Source of the DNA: CAYYYG01 sp964490875
Lineage (GTDB): Bacteria > Patescibacteriota > Microgenomatia > UBA1406 > GWC2-37-13
Assembly (NCBI GenBank): GCA_964490875.1
Contig: CAZBEF010000006.1
Span: forward strand, 1 to 64,000
DNA: 64,000 nt
Direction of reading: 5' to 3'
This document shows, one piece after another, positions 25,416 to 33,650 of this stretch. A program made the translations under genes and the position numbers. The number at the start of each line of letters is the position of its first letter. Position 1 is the stretch's first letter. The notes under the pieces were generated by a model, which searched no databases, had not been told where the DNA came from, and was given only the letters and a program-made list of their open reading frames with translations.

Positions 25416-25418
25416 CAA

Positions 25419-26765
25419 TTACATTTCTTTTATTCTATCTAGCTGGACTTCTCTCTCATTTTTAATTTTGCCTTCGACAACTTCATCAAAAATAGCATTT
25501 AAGACTTCTCCAATTTTTCGCCCCGGCTTTATCTTCAAAATTTCCATCACATCATTTCCATCCACTTTCAAATCGGTGACTTTAAACGGTTCATGCTGCA
25601 CTTCTTCGATTCGTTTTTTGAACAGTTCATACCGCCATGAAGTTGCTTTGGACCCAGATCCCAATCTGTCGGCTGTCCTTAAATCTAGCATGTCCTGCAA
25701 ATATTCTTTGCCAACTTCGCGAATGAATCTCCGAACCGCATTGTCAGACAATTCTTCCGTAACAGTAAATTGATGCTTGGCAACAAGCCGAACTAATTTT
25801 TCTTTTTGTTTATTAGACAATCTGAATCTATCTGCGATTTCCTTCGCCTGCTTTTCGCCGACAACTTCGTGATTGTAAAAAGTTATAAGTCCGGTTTCTT
25901 CATCCTTCCGAAATGTTTTAAATTTGCCAATATCGTGAATAAGAATCGCAAACCGTGTAATCGGATCTGCAGACGGAGAGTGTTTGAGCGCCATGACAAG
26001 ATGTGTGCCGACATCGTAAATATGATGCCGCTTCGGACTTTTCTGCGGAACATCAAAGCAAATGTCTACCTCGGGAAGAATATATTTCAGCAATCCGGTA
26101 TTGCGAAGAAGCAGAACTCCGTCGGCTGGATGGTCTGAAACTAATATTTTTAGAAACTCGTCGCGAATCCGTTCCCAGGAAATTTTGGTAATCAATTCTG
26201 CATTTTTTTGAATTGACTCTCTGGTTTTATCTTCTATAAAAAAACCAAGTTGAGATGCGAACCTCACCGCACGCAGTAAACGAAGAGCATCTTCGGTGAA
26301 TCTGCGGTCCGGGTCTTCTACAGCTACAATCAATTTTACTTTTAGATGTTTCCGGCCTTCATACGGATCGATAATAATTTTTCCGTCGAATGCCATAGCA
26401 TTTATGGTAAAGTCACGACGTTTTAAGTCTTCTTCAACCGTATCGGCCCATTCTATTTTGTCCGGATGTCTTGTATCTGTATAATCCGATTCTTTGCGGA
26501 AGGGTGTGATTTCAAATAAGATGGCGGCAGCATCGTCACCATTTTGTTTGAAAGGTACAGTAACGGTGCCGTACGTATTGTGATAAAAGGCATCAGGGAA
26601 CATTTTTAGCATGTCTTCGGGTTTGGCGTTTGTCGTAAAATCCCAATTGGTGATTTCTTTTCCCAATAAAAGATCGCGTACGGCGCCGCCGACTATATAG
26701 ATCTGAAATTTCTGTTCACGGAATTTGTCCATGAACTGGGTGATATATAAGGGAAGAGTAACCAT
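25419..26765 (-). CDS. cca: CCA tRNA nucleotidyltransferase/poly(A) polymerase family protein with HD domain
   Basis: 448 aa from the ATG at 26765. Class II nucleotidyltransferase head GGAVRDLLLG (26-35), the RRDFTINAMAFDGKIIDPYEG neck and EDALRLLRAVRFASQLGF identify the family, followed by an HD domain (FAILIHDIGKFKTF). In a genome that does not encode CCA in its tRNA genes (as in both tRNAs here), such an enzyme is essential. The catalytic DxD appears as N40-W-D42, so the first metal ligand looks replaced. An ATG at 26771 is also in frame, but TATAAT six bases before 26765 makes that the better start. Confidence 0.85.
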   Translation of the reverse strand: MVTLPLYITQFMDKFREQKFQIYIVGGAVRDLLLGKEITNWDFTTNAKPEDMLKMFPDAFYHNTYGTVTVPFKQNGDDAAAILFEITPFRKESDYTDTRHPDKIEWADTVEEDLKRRDFTINAMAFDGKIIIDPYEGRKHLKVKLIVAVEDPDRRFTEDALRLLRAVRFASQLGFFIEDKTRESIQKNAELITKISWERIRDEFLKILVSDHPADGVLLLRNTGLLKYILPEVDICFDVPQKSPKRHHIYDVGTHLVMALKHSPSADPITRFAILIHDIGKFKTFRKDEETGLITFYNHEVVGEKQAKEIADRFRLSNKQKEKLVRLVAKHQFTVTEELSDNAVRRFIREVGKEYLQDMLDLRTADRLGSGSKATSWRYELFKKRIEEVQHEPFKVTDLKVDGNDVMEILKIKPGRKIGEVLNAIFDEVVEGKIKNEREVQLDRIKEM

Positions 26766-26771
26766 ACCCAT

Positions 26772-26777
26772 ATTATA
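26772..26777 (-). promoter_or_regulatory. -10 box of the CCA-type gene
   Basis: Minus-strand TATAAT six bases before the ATG at 26765. It predicts a leaderless transcript starting at the second of two in-frame ATGs. Confidence 0.6.
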
Positions 26778-26815
26778 CTGAGGAATGTCTCATTGAGGGA
26801 TGAAATCTTACGATA

Positions 26816-27025
26816 TTAATGCTTGGTTGTAGATTTAGGTTCAGCTTTTTCCCCTGGATGGCCAAAAGCTTGTTGACCATTATCTAGAAGACCCACGGCA
26901 ATGGTTTCTGCTCCTTTACCAAAGAATTGTAGTCCGACAACAGGGCCTTCGTTTTTAATAACAAGATCATTATGTGCAGCTATTTCATCTGCTGTATGTT
27001 TTGTAGCTTCAGCGGGTAGTGCCAT
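26816..27025 (-). CDS. 69-aa hypothetical protein
   Basis: A soluble, uncharged-to-acidic small protein (MALPAEATKHTADEIAAHND...) with a Gly-rich middle (GPVVGLQFFGKGAETIAVG) and a Lys/Pro/Thr tail. No cysteines, no membrane helix, no motif I know. TATAAAAT lies just upstream of the ATG on the minus strand, similar to other starts here. It lies between the CCA-type and NUDIX genes in the same direction. Confidence 0.55.
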   Translation of the reverse strand: MALPAEATKHTADEIAAHNDLVIKNEGPVVGLQFFGKGAETIAVGLLDNGQQAFGHPGEKAEPKSTTKH

Positions 27026-27090
27026 ATTTTCAATTTTATATTAGTACTTTTTTTTCAAATATCAAGCGGAGTGTAAATTGTCAGATTAGA

Positions 27091-27636
27091 TTACTGCGTC
27101 AACATTTCCCAAGAATCAAGAATTTTCTTAAAAACTGGTTTGTAAACAGGATTTGTAACCTTTTTGAAAGCATCTTCTATAGAGAACCATTCGGCATTGT
27201 AAAATTCTTTTTTGTCGAATAAAAAGTTTTTTTTATCGGTAAATACTGCATACCAAAAGTCGTAATGTGTTTTGCACAAACGATTATCATTAATATGAAT
27301 TACAGAAAGATTAAACAGGTTAATGACTTCATTTGTCAGCTGCATACTTAATTCTTCGCCAATCTCTCTTTTTACAGCATCAAGAGGAGATTCTGCAGGG
27401 TCAATGTGCCCGCCGGGTGGAATCCAGGAACCGGCTTTTATATGATGCCCGAGAAATACGGATTTAGATTCTTTATGCACCGGAAGAAAAAAACTGCAGA
27501 GATGATGAGCTGAATTATCTTTTTTGATCAACCCATTTTCCGAACGAATGAATGCCAGGAATTCATCAATGGTTTTCTGATCCACATAAGGGGAATTTTT
27601 TAGCGAAAGGACTTCCTGTTCGAATGTTGTTTTCAT
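27091..27636 (-). CDS. NUDIX hydrolase
   Basis: 181 aa. The Nudix box is complete: GGHIDPAESPLDAVKREIGEE, matching Gx5Ex7REUxEExGU. The N-terminal 40 residues form a helical cap. Such enzymes split nucleoside diphosphates linked to another group; the substrate here is unknown. It lies upstream of the small hypothetical gene and after nfo in the minus direction, separated from nfo by a 60-base gap holding a palindromic element. Confidence 0.88.
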   Translation of the reverse strand: MKTTFEQEVLSLKNSPYVDQKTIDEFLAFIRSENGLIKKDNSAHHLCSFFLPVHKESKSVFLGHHIKAGSWIPPGGHIDPAESPLDAVKREIGEELSMQLTNEVINLFNLSVIHINDNRLCKTHYDFWYAVFTDKKNFLFDKKEFYNAEWFSIEDAFKKVTNPVYKPVFKKILDSWEMLTQ

Positions 27637-27655
27637 GGTTGGGTCTATAGTAACG

Positions 27656-27690
27656 GGATTGCTTCGTCGTTCCTCCTCGCAATGACGTTG
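27656..27690. repeat. Short palindromic element (GGGATTGC...CGCAATGACG type)
   Basis: Reads GGGATTGCTTCGTCGTTC then CTCCTCGCAATGACG. It shares both ends with the in-frame element inside miaB (50078-50125), showing these are copies of one family. Confidence 0.6.
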
Positions 27691-27696
27691 ATATCA

Positions 27697-28560
27697 TTAA
27701 ATTAATCCCTTCAAGATATCGAGATTCTGTTTGTCGGGGCCTTTGTCGTCGAAGCCGGGAGTTTCGATGATAAAAGATAAGTCTTTTAACTTCGGATGAT
27801 TCAAAAGACCGCGGAATGTATCGACACCAACCATTCCTTTGCCGATATTTTCATGTCTGTCGCGTAACGATCCGAATGGATCTTTACTATCATTTACATG
27901 CCATAGTTCAAGTTTTTGCAAACCAATCAGTGAATCAAACTTTTCCAAAAAAGAATCAAGTTTGTCTTGTGTCGTAATATCGTATCCGGCTGCATGCAAG
28001 TGGCAGGTGTCCAGACAAACTCGAAGCCGGGGATTATTGACATCTTTAATTATTCGGGCTATTTCTTCGATAGTTCTACCAATCTTGCGAGTGCCTGCAT
28101 TCTCAATCATAAAAAAAGTATCTTCGGGCGTATCCTTCAATACTTCGGAAATGTTATTGATTAAAGCCGAATATTTAATCTCTTTGGAAACATCATAACC
28201 ATTCATATCTAAATCTTTATCGTATTTAAACGAACCTAAATGAACAATGCTGCCGCGAATGCCCATTTTGGAAGCGAGTTTAAGTTCGTGTTTTAACGAA
28301 GATCGTGAAATAACGCCTAACTTTTCATCAGTTCCCAGATTCAGAAGATAGGAAGCATGAAAATAAACAGGAGTTATTTGGAATTGTTTTTTCAGAGAAG
28401 TAAACACATCAATATCAGCATCTGTCGGCTTTGCAAAGTTCCAGCCACGCGGTGATCCGGAAAAGATTTGTAATGTGCTGCCTCCGATTTCGTTTATTTT
28501 ATTAACAGCGTTATGGTAACCACCGGCAATAGAAAGATGAGCTCCCAGTTTATGATTCAT
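27697..28560 (-). CDS. nfo: Deoxyribonuclease IV (endonuclease IV)
   Basis: 287 aa. An AP endonuclease that cuts at abasic sites in base excision repair. Conserved metal-binding segments are visible in order: LGAHLSIAGG (5-14), HLGSFK, MIENAGTRKIG, CLDTCHLHAAGYD, ELWHVNDSKDPFGSLRDRHENIGKG and IIETPG. The length is normal for Nfo. The start codon is preceded by A/T-rich sequence without a Shine-Dalgarno. Confidence 0.96.
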   Translation of the reverse strand: MNHKLGAHLSIAGGYHNAVNKINEIGGSTLQIFSGSPRGWNFAKPTDADIDVFTSLKKQFQITPVYFHASYLLNLGTDEKLGVISRSSLKHELKLASKMGIRGSIVHLGSFKYDKDLDMNGYDVSKEIKYSALINNISEVLKDTPEDTFFMIENAGTRKIGRTIEEIARIIKDVNNPRLRVCLDTCHLHAAGYDITTQDKLDSFLEKFDSLIGLQKLELWHVNDSKDPFGSLRDRHENIGKGMVGVDTFRGLLNHPKLKDLSFIIETPGFDDKGPDKQNLDILKGLI

Positions 28561-28646
28561 AGGTTATTGTGTAAAATTATTACATAATTGTTACCATTAT
28601 ATATTACTGCTAAACATTCACCGCTGTAAGCTGTGAACTATACCTA

Positions 28647-28683
28647 TTGACAACCATTAGCAGTGTTGTTATATTATTGCTAA
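28647..28683 (+). promoter_or_regulatory. hrcA promoter overlapped by a degenerate CIRCE operator
   Basis: TTGACA (28647-28652), 17-base spacer, TATATT (28670-28675). TTAGCAGTG (28657-28665), nine bases, TATTGCTAA (28675-28683) matches the CIRCE layout TTAGCACTC-N9-GAGTGCTAA with the outer six bases of each arm kept and the inner three changed. It lies over the -10 and start of transcription, as an HrcA site should. Confidence 0.75.
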
Positions 28684-28689
28684 TTAACT

Positions 28690-29433
28690 ATGGACAACCT
28701 AACACAGAGACAGGTAGATATTTTGAAAGCAATTATAAAGGAATATACCGATGTTGGAGAAGCCGTGGGCTCGGAAATACTGGAAAAAAAGTATAAACTG
28801 GGAGTTTCACCAGCAACTATCCGCAACGAAATGGTTGAGCTGGCGCAGAAAGGTTACTTAAAAAAGAATCATTTTTCATCTGGCCGTGTTCCTTCTGCAA
28901 AAGGATTCAGATTTTATATCAAACATCTGATGAAGGAGAAGGAGCTTTCAACTATTGAAGAAGTAGCATATAAAAACAGTATCTGGGACGATAGAACCGA
29001 AGTTCACAAGCTTTTATATCACGCAACGAAGGTTTTGGCAGAACGAACCGGATTATTATCGATCACGGTAAATGATTCTGGAGATATTTATTATGCAGGC
29101 GTCGCGAATTTATTCAACAATGTTGAATTTTTGCAGCCGGATTTATCGAAAACATTATTCCGACTGCTCGACGAAGCCAATTTCTGGGATGGAATTCTCC
29201 GGCAGTTTTACAAGGATGAAGAAGATGTTATGTACTTATTAGGCGCCGAAGATTTTCATGATCCGATATTTGAAGCCTGCGCTTCGGTTATCGGAGAATT
29301 CAATACTGAGAAGGTAAAAGGAATTATCGGAGTAGTCGGACCGAAGCGGATGAATTACGACGTGGTTATTCCGCAAGTACGGTATTTTTCAAACTTGATC
29401 GAAGAAATCATCAAAACGCATACCGTAGCATAA
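28690..29433 (+). CDS. hrcA: Heat-inducible transcription repressor HrcA
   Basis: 247 aa. It represses heat-shock genes through CIRCE. The N-terminal winged helix (LTQRQVDILKAIIKEYTDVGEAVGSEILEKK, GVSPATIRNEMVELAQKGYL, SSGRVPSAKGFRFYI) is typical. The GAF-like dimerisation part is shorter than usual (HrcA is often about 340 aa), with the insertion domain reduced. It ends with the family's IGVVGPKRMNYDVVIPQVRYFS. It heads hrcA-grpE-dnaK-dnaJ and probably controls itself through the operator just upstream. Confidence 0.95.
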   Translation: MDNLTQRQVDILKAIIKEYTDVGEAVGSEILEKKYKLGVSPATIRNEMVELAQKGYLKKNHFSSGRVPSAKGFRFYIKHLMKEKELSTIEEVAYKNSIWDDRTEVHKLLYHATKVLAERTGLLSITVNDSGDIYYAGVANLFNNVEFLQPDLSKTLFRLLDEANFWDGILRQFYKDEEDVMYLLGAEDFHDPIFEACASVIGEFNTEKVKGIIGVVGPKRMNYDVVIPQVRYFSNLIEEIIKTHTVA

Positions 29434-29453
29434 TCATAAATTGTCGAAATCAT

Positions 29454-29960
29454 ATGGATCAGAAACAGGATAAAAAACAAAAGGCTGATGAAGTAGTAAA
29501 GCAAGAAGAAGTAGTAGAAAATCCTCAGCAGAAAGTAATTGAAGAATTGAAAAAATCTGTTGAAGAAATGAAAAACAAATATCTGCGTGCGCTGGCGGAT
29601 TATCAGAATTTTGAAAATCGGGCAAGAGAAGAAAAGCAACAGGTTAGGGAAGAAGCAACTGTATCGCTTCTGCATCGGCTGGTTCCATTTTTAGATAATC
29701 TTGAACAAGCAGAAATTTTCATTAAAGACAAAGGTTTAGAGATGATTAGGAAACAATATATGCAGGCTTTAGAAAGTATCGGTATAAAAGAGATCGATGT
29801 GATGGGAAAAGAGTTTGATCCGTATACGGCCGAAGCAATCGATATTGTTGAAGGCGAAAAAGAAAATTTTGTTGTTGAAGTTTTACGGAAAGGATATCAG
29901 TATAAAGACCGGATTCTGCGGCCGGCGCAGGTGAAGGTGAGTAAGAAGAAAGCTAATTGA
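29454..29960 (+). CDS. grpE: Nucleotide exchange factor GrpE
   Basis: 168 aa. It releases ADP from DnaK. A charged Lys/Glu/Gln-rich N-terminus and long coiled coil (about 20-85) with YLRALADYQNFENRAREEK are followed by the beta-wing domain (GIKEIDVMGKEFDPYTAEAIDIVEG... YKDRILRPAQVKVSK). The length is short-normal. It starts 20 bases after hrcA. Confidence 0.95.
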   Translation: MDQKQDKKQKADEVVKQEEVVENPQQKVIEELKKSVEEMKNKYLRALADYQNFENRAREEKQQVREEATVSLLHRLVPFLDNLEQAEIFIKDKGLEMIRKQYMQALESIGIKEIDVMGKEFDPYTAEAIDIVEGEKENFVVEVLRKGYQYKDRILRPAQVKVSKKKAN

Positions 29961-29962
29961 TG

Positions 29963-30050
29963 TCATCCTGGAGGGAACGAAGTGACCGATAGGATCTATG
30001 ATTTTAAAGATGCTATCGCTCCGTAAATCATCGCTCCAGCATGACATATA
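29963..30050. repeat. Palindromic element (GTCATCCTGGAG...CTCCAGCATGAC), family B
   Basis: Ends TGTCATCCTGGAG and CTCCAGCATGACA are near-perfect inverted copies around GAACGAAGTGACCGATAGGAT and AAATCATCG. It lies in the grpE-dnaK gap, which is otherwise without a gene, so it may form a hairpin in the operon mRNA. Confidence 0.65.
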
Positions 30051-30068
30051 CATTGCAATTATTCTGGG

Positions 30069-30091
30069 ATCACTCGAATATATCGCGTGAT
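30069..30091. repeat. Inverted repeat upstream of dnaK
   Basis: ATCACTCGA-ATATA-TCGCGTGAT, one mismatch. It resembles the left arm of the 25325-25415 repeat (GAATACGTCGCGTGATC), so it is probably a truncated family C copy rather than a dedicated operator. Confidence 0.5.
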
Positions 30092-30125
30092 ACTATGAAA
30101 ACATTTATTAATTAATTTTTTAAAT

Positions 30126-32042
30126 ATGGCAAAAATAATTGGAATCGATTTAGGAACAACTAACTCGTGTGTCGCGGTTATGGAAGGCGGAAAGCCAAAG
30201 GTTATTCATTCACAGGAAGGACGAAATGTCATCCCATCCGTCGTCGATCCGATCAAACGGATTGTAGGCGATGTTGCAAAGCGCCAGATTGTGATTAATC
30301 CAAAAAGAACTATCTTTTCTGTGAAACGTCTTATGGGTCGAAGATTTGAAGATGAATCAGTGCAGCGCGATATGAAACTTCTTCCGTACACAATCAAACC
30401 AGGCCGTGATGGAATGGCCGTTGTTGAAGTTGAAGGAAAAACATTTACACCACAGGAAATTTCGGCGATGATTTTGCAGAAAATAAAAGCCGATGCTGAA
30501 GCATATTTGGGCGAAAAAGTAGAGAAAGCAGTGATCACCGTTCCTGCATATTTCGACGACTCACAGCGCCAGGCCACAAAACAGGCTGGCGAAATTGCCG
30601 GACTCGAAGTTGTCCGCATCATAAATGAACCAACTGCAGCAGCACTCGCATATGGTCTTGATAAAAAACATTCTCACAATATCGCCGTTTATGATTTAGG
30701 AGGAGGAACATTCGATATTACCATTCTTGAACTCGGCGAAGGTGTGTTTCAAGTAAAAGCTACCAACGGAGATACTCATTTAGGAGGCGACGATTTTGAT
30801 AAAGTTATCTTAGATTATCTTGCTGATGAATTTAAGAAAGAAAACGGTGTTGATCTTCGCAAAGATCCACAGGCATTGCAGCGGTTGCGCGATGCGGCCG
30901 AAAAGGCAAAGATCGAGCTTTCATCTTCTATGGAAGCCGAAATCAATCTGCCGTTCATCACCGTTAAAGACAATACACCACAGCATTTGGTCATGAAGTT
31001 AACTCGGGCAAAACTTGAGTCATTAGTATCCGGCCTCATTGATAATTCATTCAAACCGGTTGAAGCAGCAATTCGTGATGCAAAAATCGAGAAATCGAAA
31101 ATTGATGAAGTTGTCTTGGTAGGAGGAATGACTCGTATGCCGAAAATCATCGAACGTGTGAAAGAATTCTTCGGAAAAGAACCTAACAGATCGGTTAATC
31201 CCGACGAAGTTGTGGCAATCGGTGCCTCAATTCAGGCAGGAGTTCTGACAGGTGAAACGAAAGATGTCGTCCTTTTGGATGTCACTCCGCTTACGCTTGG
31301 CGTCGAAACATTGGGCGGCGTATTAACTCCTCTCATTACGCGCAATACAACTATCCCGACTTCAAAGTCTGAAGTATTTTCAACGGCTCAGGATAATCAG
31401 ACTCAAGTGGAGATTCATATTCTGCAGGGTGAACGGCCAATGGCAAAAGATAATAAATCACTCGGCCGGTTTATTCTGGAAGGAATTCCACCGGCGCCGC
31501 GAGGCGTTCCTCAGGTCGAAGTCATGTTTGACATTGACGCCAACGGAATTCTCACTGTAACTGCAAAAGATAAAGCAACCGGCAAAACACAAAGTATCAA
31601 AATCACCGGTTCAACCGGTTTAACTAAGGAAGAAATTGCCAAGATGAAAGAAGACGCCGAGAAAAATGCCGACCATGACCGTGAAGAAAAAGATAAGATT
31701 GAAGCACGCAATAAAGCCGAACATATGATCTATGTTTCTGAAAAATCTTTGAAAGATGTCGGTGATAAGGCACCACAAGCCGATAAAGAAGCAGTCGAAA
31801 GTAAAATTAAAGAATTAAAAGAATCTTTGGAAAAAGGCACTCGTGAAGATATAGAACAAAAAACGAGTGCGCTTTCCGAAGTATTGCAGAAAATCGGCCA
31901 GCATATGTATGGCGGACAAGGACAGCCTGGACCTCAAGGAGCTCCGGCGGGCGAAGCAGGGTCTGAAAATGGTGATAAATCCGCCTCCGACAAGTCTTCG
32001 GCAGATAAAAAAGATGTTGAAGAAGGCGAAGTGGTTAGTTAA
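30126..32042 (+). CDS. dnaK: Chaperone DnaK (Hsp70)
   Basis: 638 aa. ATP-dependent folding chaperone. The actin-like ATPase domain opens IIGIDLGTTNSCVAVMEGG and carries YDLGGGTFDITILELG and VGGMTRMPKI; the linker VVLLDVTPLTLGVET and the substrate-binding domain follow. The tail is a Gly/Ala/Asp-rich stretch ending EEGEVVS, a usual DnaK ending with slight change. No Shine-Dalgarno lies before the start. A terminator follows its stop. Confidence 0.98.
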   Translation: MAKIIGIDLGTTNSCVAVMEGGKPKVIHSQEGRNVIPSVVDPIKRIVGDVAKRQIVINPKRTIFSVKRLMGRRFEDESVQRDMKLLPYTIKPGRDGMAVVEVEGKTFTPQEISAMILQKIKADAEAYLGEKVEKAVITVPAYFDDSQRQATKQAGEIAGLEVVRIINEPTAAALAYGLDKKHSHNIAVYDLGGGTFDITILELGEGVFQVKATNGDTHLGGDDFDKVILDYLADEFKKENGVDLRKDPQALQRLRDAAEKAKIELSSSMEAEINLPFITVKDNTPQHLVMKLTRAKLESLVSGLIDNSFKPVEAAIRDAKIEKSKIDEVVLVGGMTRMPKIIERVKEFFGKEPNRSVNPDEVVAIGASIQAGVLTGETKDVVLLDVTPLTLGVETLGGVLTPLITRNTTIPTSKSEVFSTAQDNQTQVEIHILQGERPMAKDNKSLGRFILEGIPPAPRGVPQVEVMFDIDANGILTVTAKDKATGKTQSIKITGSTGLTKEEIAKMKEDAEKNADHDREEKDKIEARNKAEHMIYVSEKSLKDVGDKAPQADKEAVESKIKELKESLEKGTREDIEQKTSALSEVLQKIGQHMYGGQGQPGPQGAPAGEAGSENGDKSASDKSSADKKDVEEGEVVS

Positions 32043-32062
32043 TGCAACTATTCATTAAAATT

Positions 32063-32100
32063 TGTAGAGACATCGTTTAAGGCGATGTCTCTACATTTTT
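32063..32100 (+). terminator. Terminator between dnaK and dnaJ
   Basis: A perfect 13-bp stem TGTAGAGACATCG (32063-32075) with CGATGTCTCTACA (32083-32095), 7-base loop, then TTTTT. It would stop much of the hrcA-dnaK transcript, and a separate -10 box for dnaJ follows. The TGTAGAGAC...GTCTCTACA sequence resembles palindromes repeated in other bacterial genomes. Confidence 0.85.
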
Positions 32101-32103
32101 GTA

Positions 32104-32109
32104 TATAAT
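32104..32109 (+). promoter_or_regulatory. -10 box of dnaJ
   Basis: TATAAT, five bases before the ATG at 32115. Together with the terminator just upstream it makes dnaJ a separate, nearly leaderless unit. Confidence 0.6.
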
Positions 32110-32114
32110 ACCGT

Positions 32115-32969
32115 ATGGCAGATTATTATCAGCTTTTGGGAGTTTCCAAAACATCCACACCCGATGAAATTAAGGCGGCATACCGTAAAAAAGCGCTTGA
32201 GTGGCATCCAGACCGCAATAAATCTGCAGGAGCTGCCGATAAATTTAAAGAAGTCAATAAAGCCTACGAAGTATTGTCTGATCCAAAGAAAAAAGAAATG
32301 TACGACCAATTCGGTCATGATGCATTTGAACGAAATGGAGGAGGAAGCGCCAGTAATGCAGGATACGGACAAGGTCCATTTACATACACATATTCGAGTA
32401 ATGGCGGAAATCCGTTTGAAGGTTTTGAAGGATTTTCAGATCCGTTTGAAATATTCGAACAGTTTTTCGGATTCAGATCTCCATATTCAGGCGGGGGTCG
32501 GAGAGCCCCACGGAGGCAGGTTTATCAGATAGAAATCTCATTTGAAGAAGCAGTTGCTGGTGTAGAAAAAGAAGCATCGGTTGATGGAAAAAATAAAAAG
32601 TTGAAAATTCCTGCTGGTGTCAATGACGGCACCCAAATTCGTTTCAGTGATTTTGATCTTATTGTTAGAGTCCGCCCGCATCATATTTTCAAACGAGATG
32701 GACAAGATATTTATCTGGAAAAAAACATTTCCTATCCGACAGCTGTTTTAGGGGGAACGGTAGAAGTATTAACACTAAATGGCTCACTAAAATTGAAAGT
32801 CCGGCCAGGCACACAATCGGGCACTACTGTGCGCCTTCGCGGGGAAGGAATTGTGTACCCAAATACTTCACGAAAAGGCGATCAATATGTAGTGTACAGA
32901 GTCCACGTTCCTGAAAAAGTATCTGGTAAGGCTAAGAAAATATTGGAGGAGTTATCTAAAGAAATGTGA
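32115..32969 (+). CDS. DnaJ/CbpA-type co-chaperone without zinc finger
   Basis: 284 aa. The J domain (1-70) has the HPD motif at 31-33 that stimulates DnaK. A Gly/Phe/Ser-rich linker (about 75-130; GFEGFSDPFEIFEQFFGF) and the two C-terminal beta domains follow (IEISFEEAVAGVEKE, LKVRPGTQSGTTVRLRGEGI). The CxxCxGxG repeats of full DnaJ are missing, so this is a type II (CbpA/DnaJB-like) J protein. It is the only J protein next to dnaK here. Confidence 0.93.
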   Translation: MADYYQLLGVSKTSTPDEIKAAYRKKALEWHPDRNKSAGAADKFKEVNKAYEVLSDPKKKEMYDQFGHDAFERNGGGSASNAGYGQGPFTYTYSSNGGNPFEGFEGFSDPFEIFEQFFGFRSPYSGGGRRAPRRQVYQIEISFEEAVAGVEKEASVDGKNKKLKIPAGVNDGTQIRFSDFDLIVRVRPHHIFKRDGQDIYLEKNISYPTAVLGGTVEVLTLNGSLKLKVRPGTQSGTTVRLRGEGIVYPNTSRKGDQYVVYRVHVPEKVSGKAKKILEELSKEM

Positions 32970-32978
32970 TTGCTCTCC

Positions 32979-33008
32979 TTGACAAACTGCCACATCAGGC
33001 CTTACAAT
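32979..33008 (+). promoter_or_regulatory. efp promoter
   Basis: TTGACA (32979-32984), 18-base spacer, TACAAT (33003-33008). Predicted leader about 42 bases, unlike the leaderless-type starts nearby. Confidence 0.65.
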
Positions 33009-33056
33009 AGGAAGTCATAACAATCTGTATAAATCTATTATCAATCAATATCACAT

Positions 33057-33623
33057 ATGAAAACACAGGCAGGCAGTATTAAAAAAGGAGAATTTTTATT
33101 TCATCAGAATGACATTTGGCAGGTTCAGAAAGCCGAATTTTATTCTCCCGGTAAAGGTTCTGCCCTTATGAAAGCCCGCATTAAGAATCTGATCAACGGT
33201 AAAAATGTCGATATTGCTTTTAAATCTGCCGAGACTGTTGAGACAGTAGATGTCGCCAGTGTCGAGATGCAGTATTTATATAAAGATGTTGAAAACATGT
33301 ACTTTATGGATGAACGAAGTTACGAACAATACACCGTTCCGCTTTCTATAGTCGGCGATGTTGCAAACTACTTTAAGGAAAATAATAAATATTATGTATA
33401 TGTTTATAATGAAAAACCGATTAGCGTTAGACCTCCATTGAGTGTTAAACTGAAAGTCATCGAAACCGAAGACGCAGCCAAAGGTGATACAGTAACCGGC
33501 GCACGAAAACCAGCAACGGTTGAAACAGGTGTGACAGTTATGGTTCCTTTATTTGTGAAAAAAGGCGATACTATTACAGTCAATCCAGAAACAGGAGCAT
33601 ACGGCGAGCGGGTGAATGAATAA
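33057..33623 (+). CDS. efp: Elongation factor P
   Basis: 188 aa. It rescues ribosomes stalled at polyproline. The N-terminal KOW-like domain has the loop SPGKGSAL with Lys33 at the tip, where other EF-Ps are modified. The two OB domains follow, ending with the family pattern VMVPLFVKKGDTITVNPETGAYGERV. The length is normal. No epmA or other modification gene is next to it. Confidence 0.97.
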   Translation: MKTQAGSIKKGEFLFHQNDIWQVQKAEFYSPGKGSALMKARIKNLINGKNVDIAFKSAETVETVDVASVEMQYLYKDVENMYFMDERSYEQYTVPLSIVGDVANYFKENNKYYVYVYNEKPISVRPPLSVKLKVIETEDAAKGDTVTGARKPATVETGVTVMVPLFVKKGDTITVNPETGAYGERVNE

Positions 33624-33650
33624 GTTGTAAAGAATCTTACATTGTCGCTT

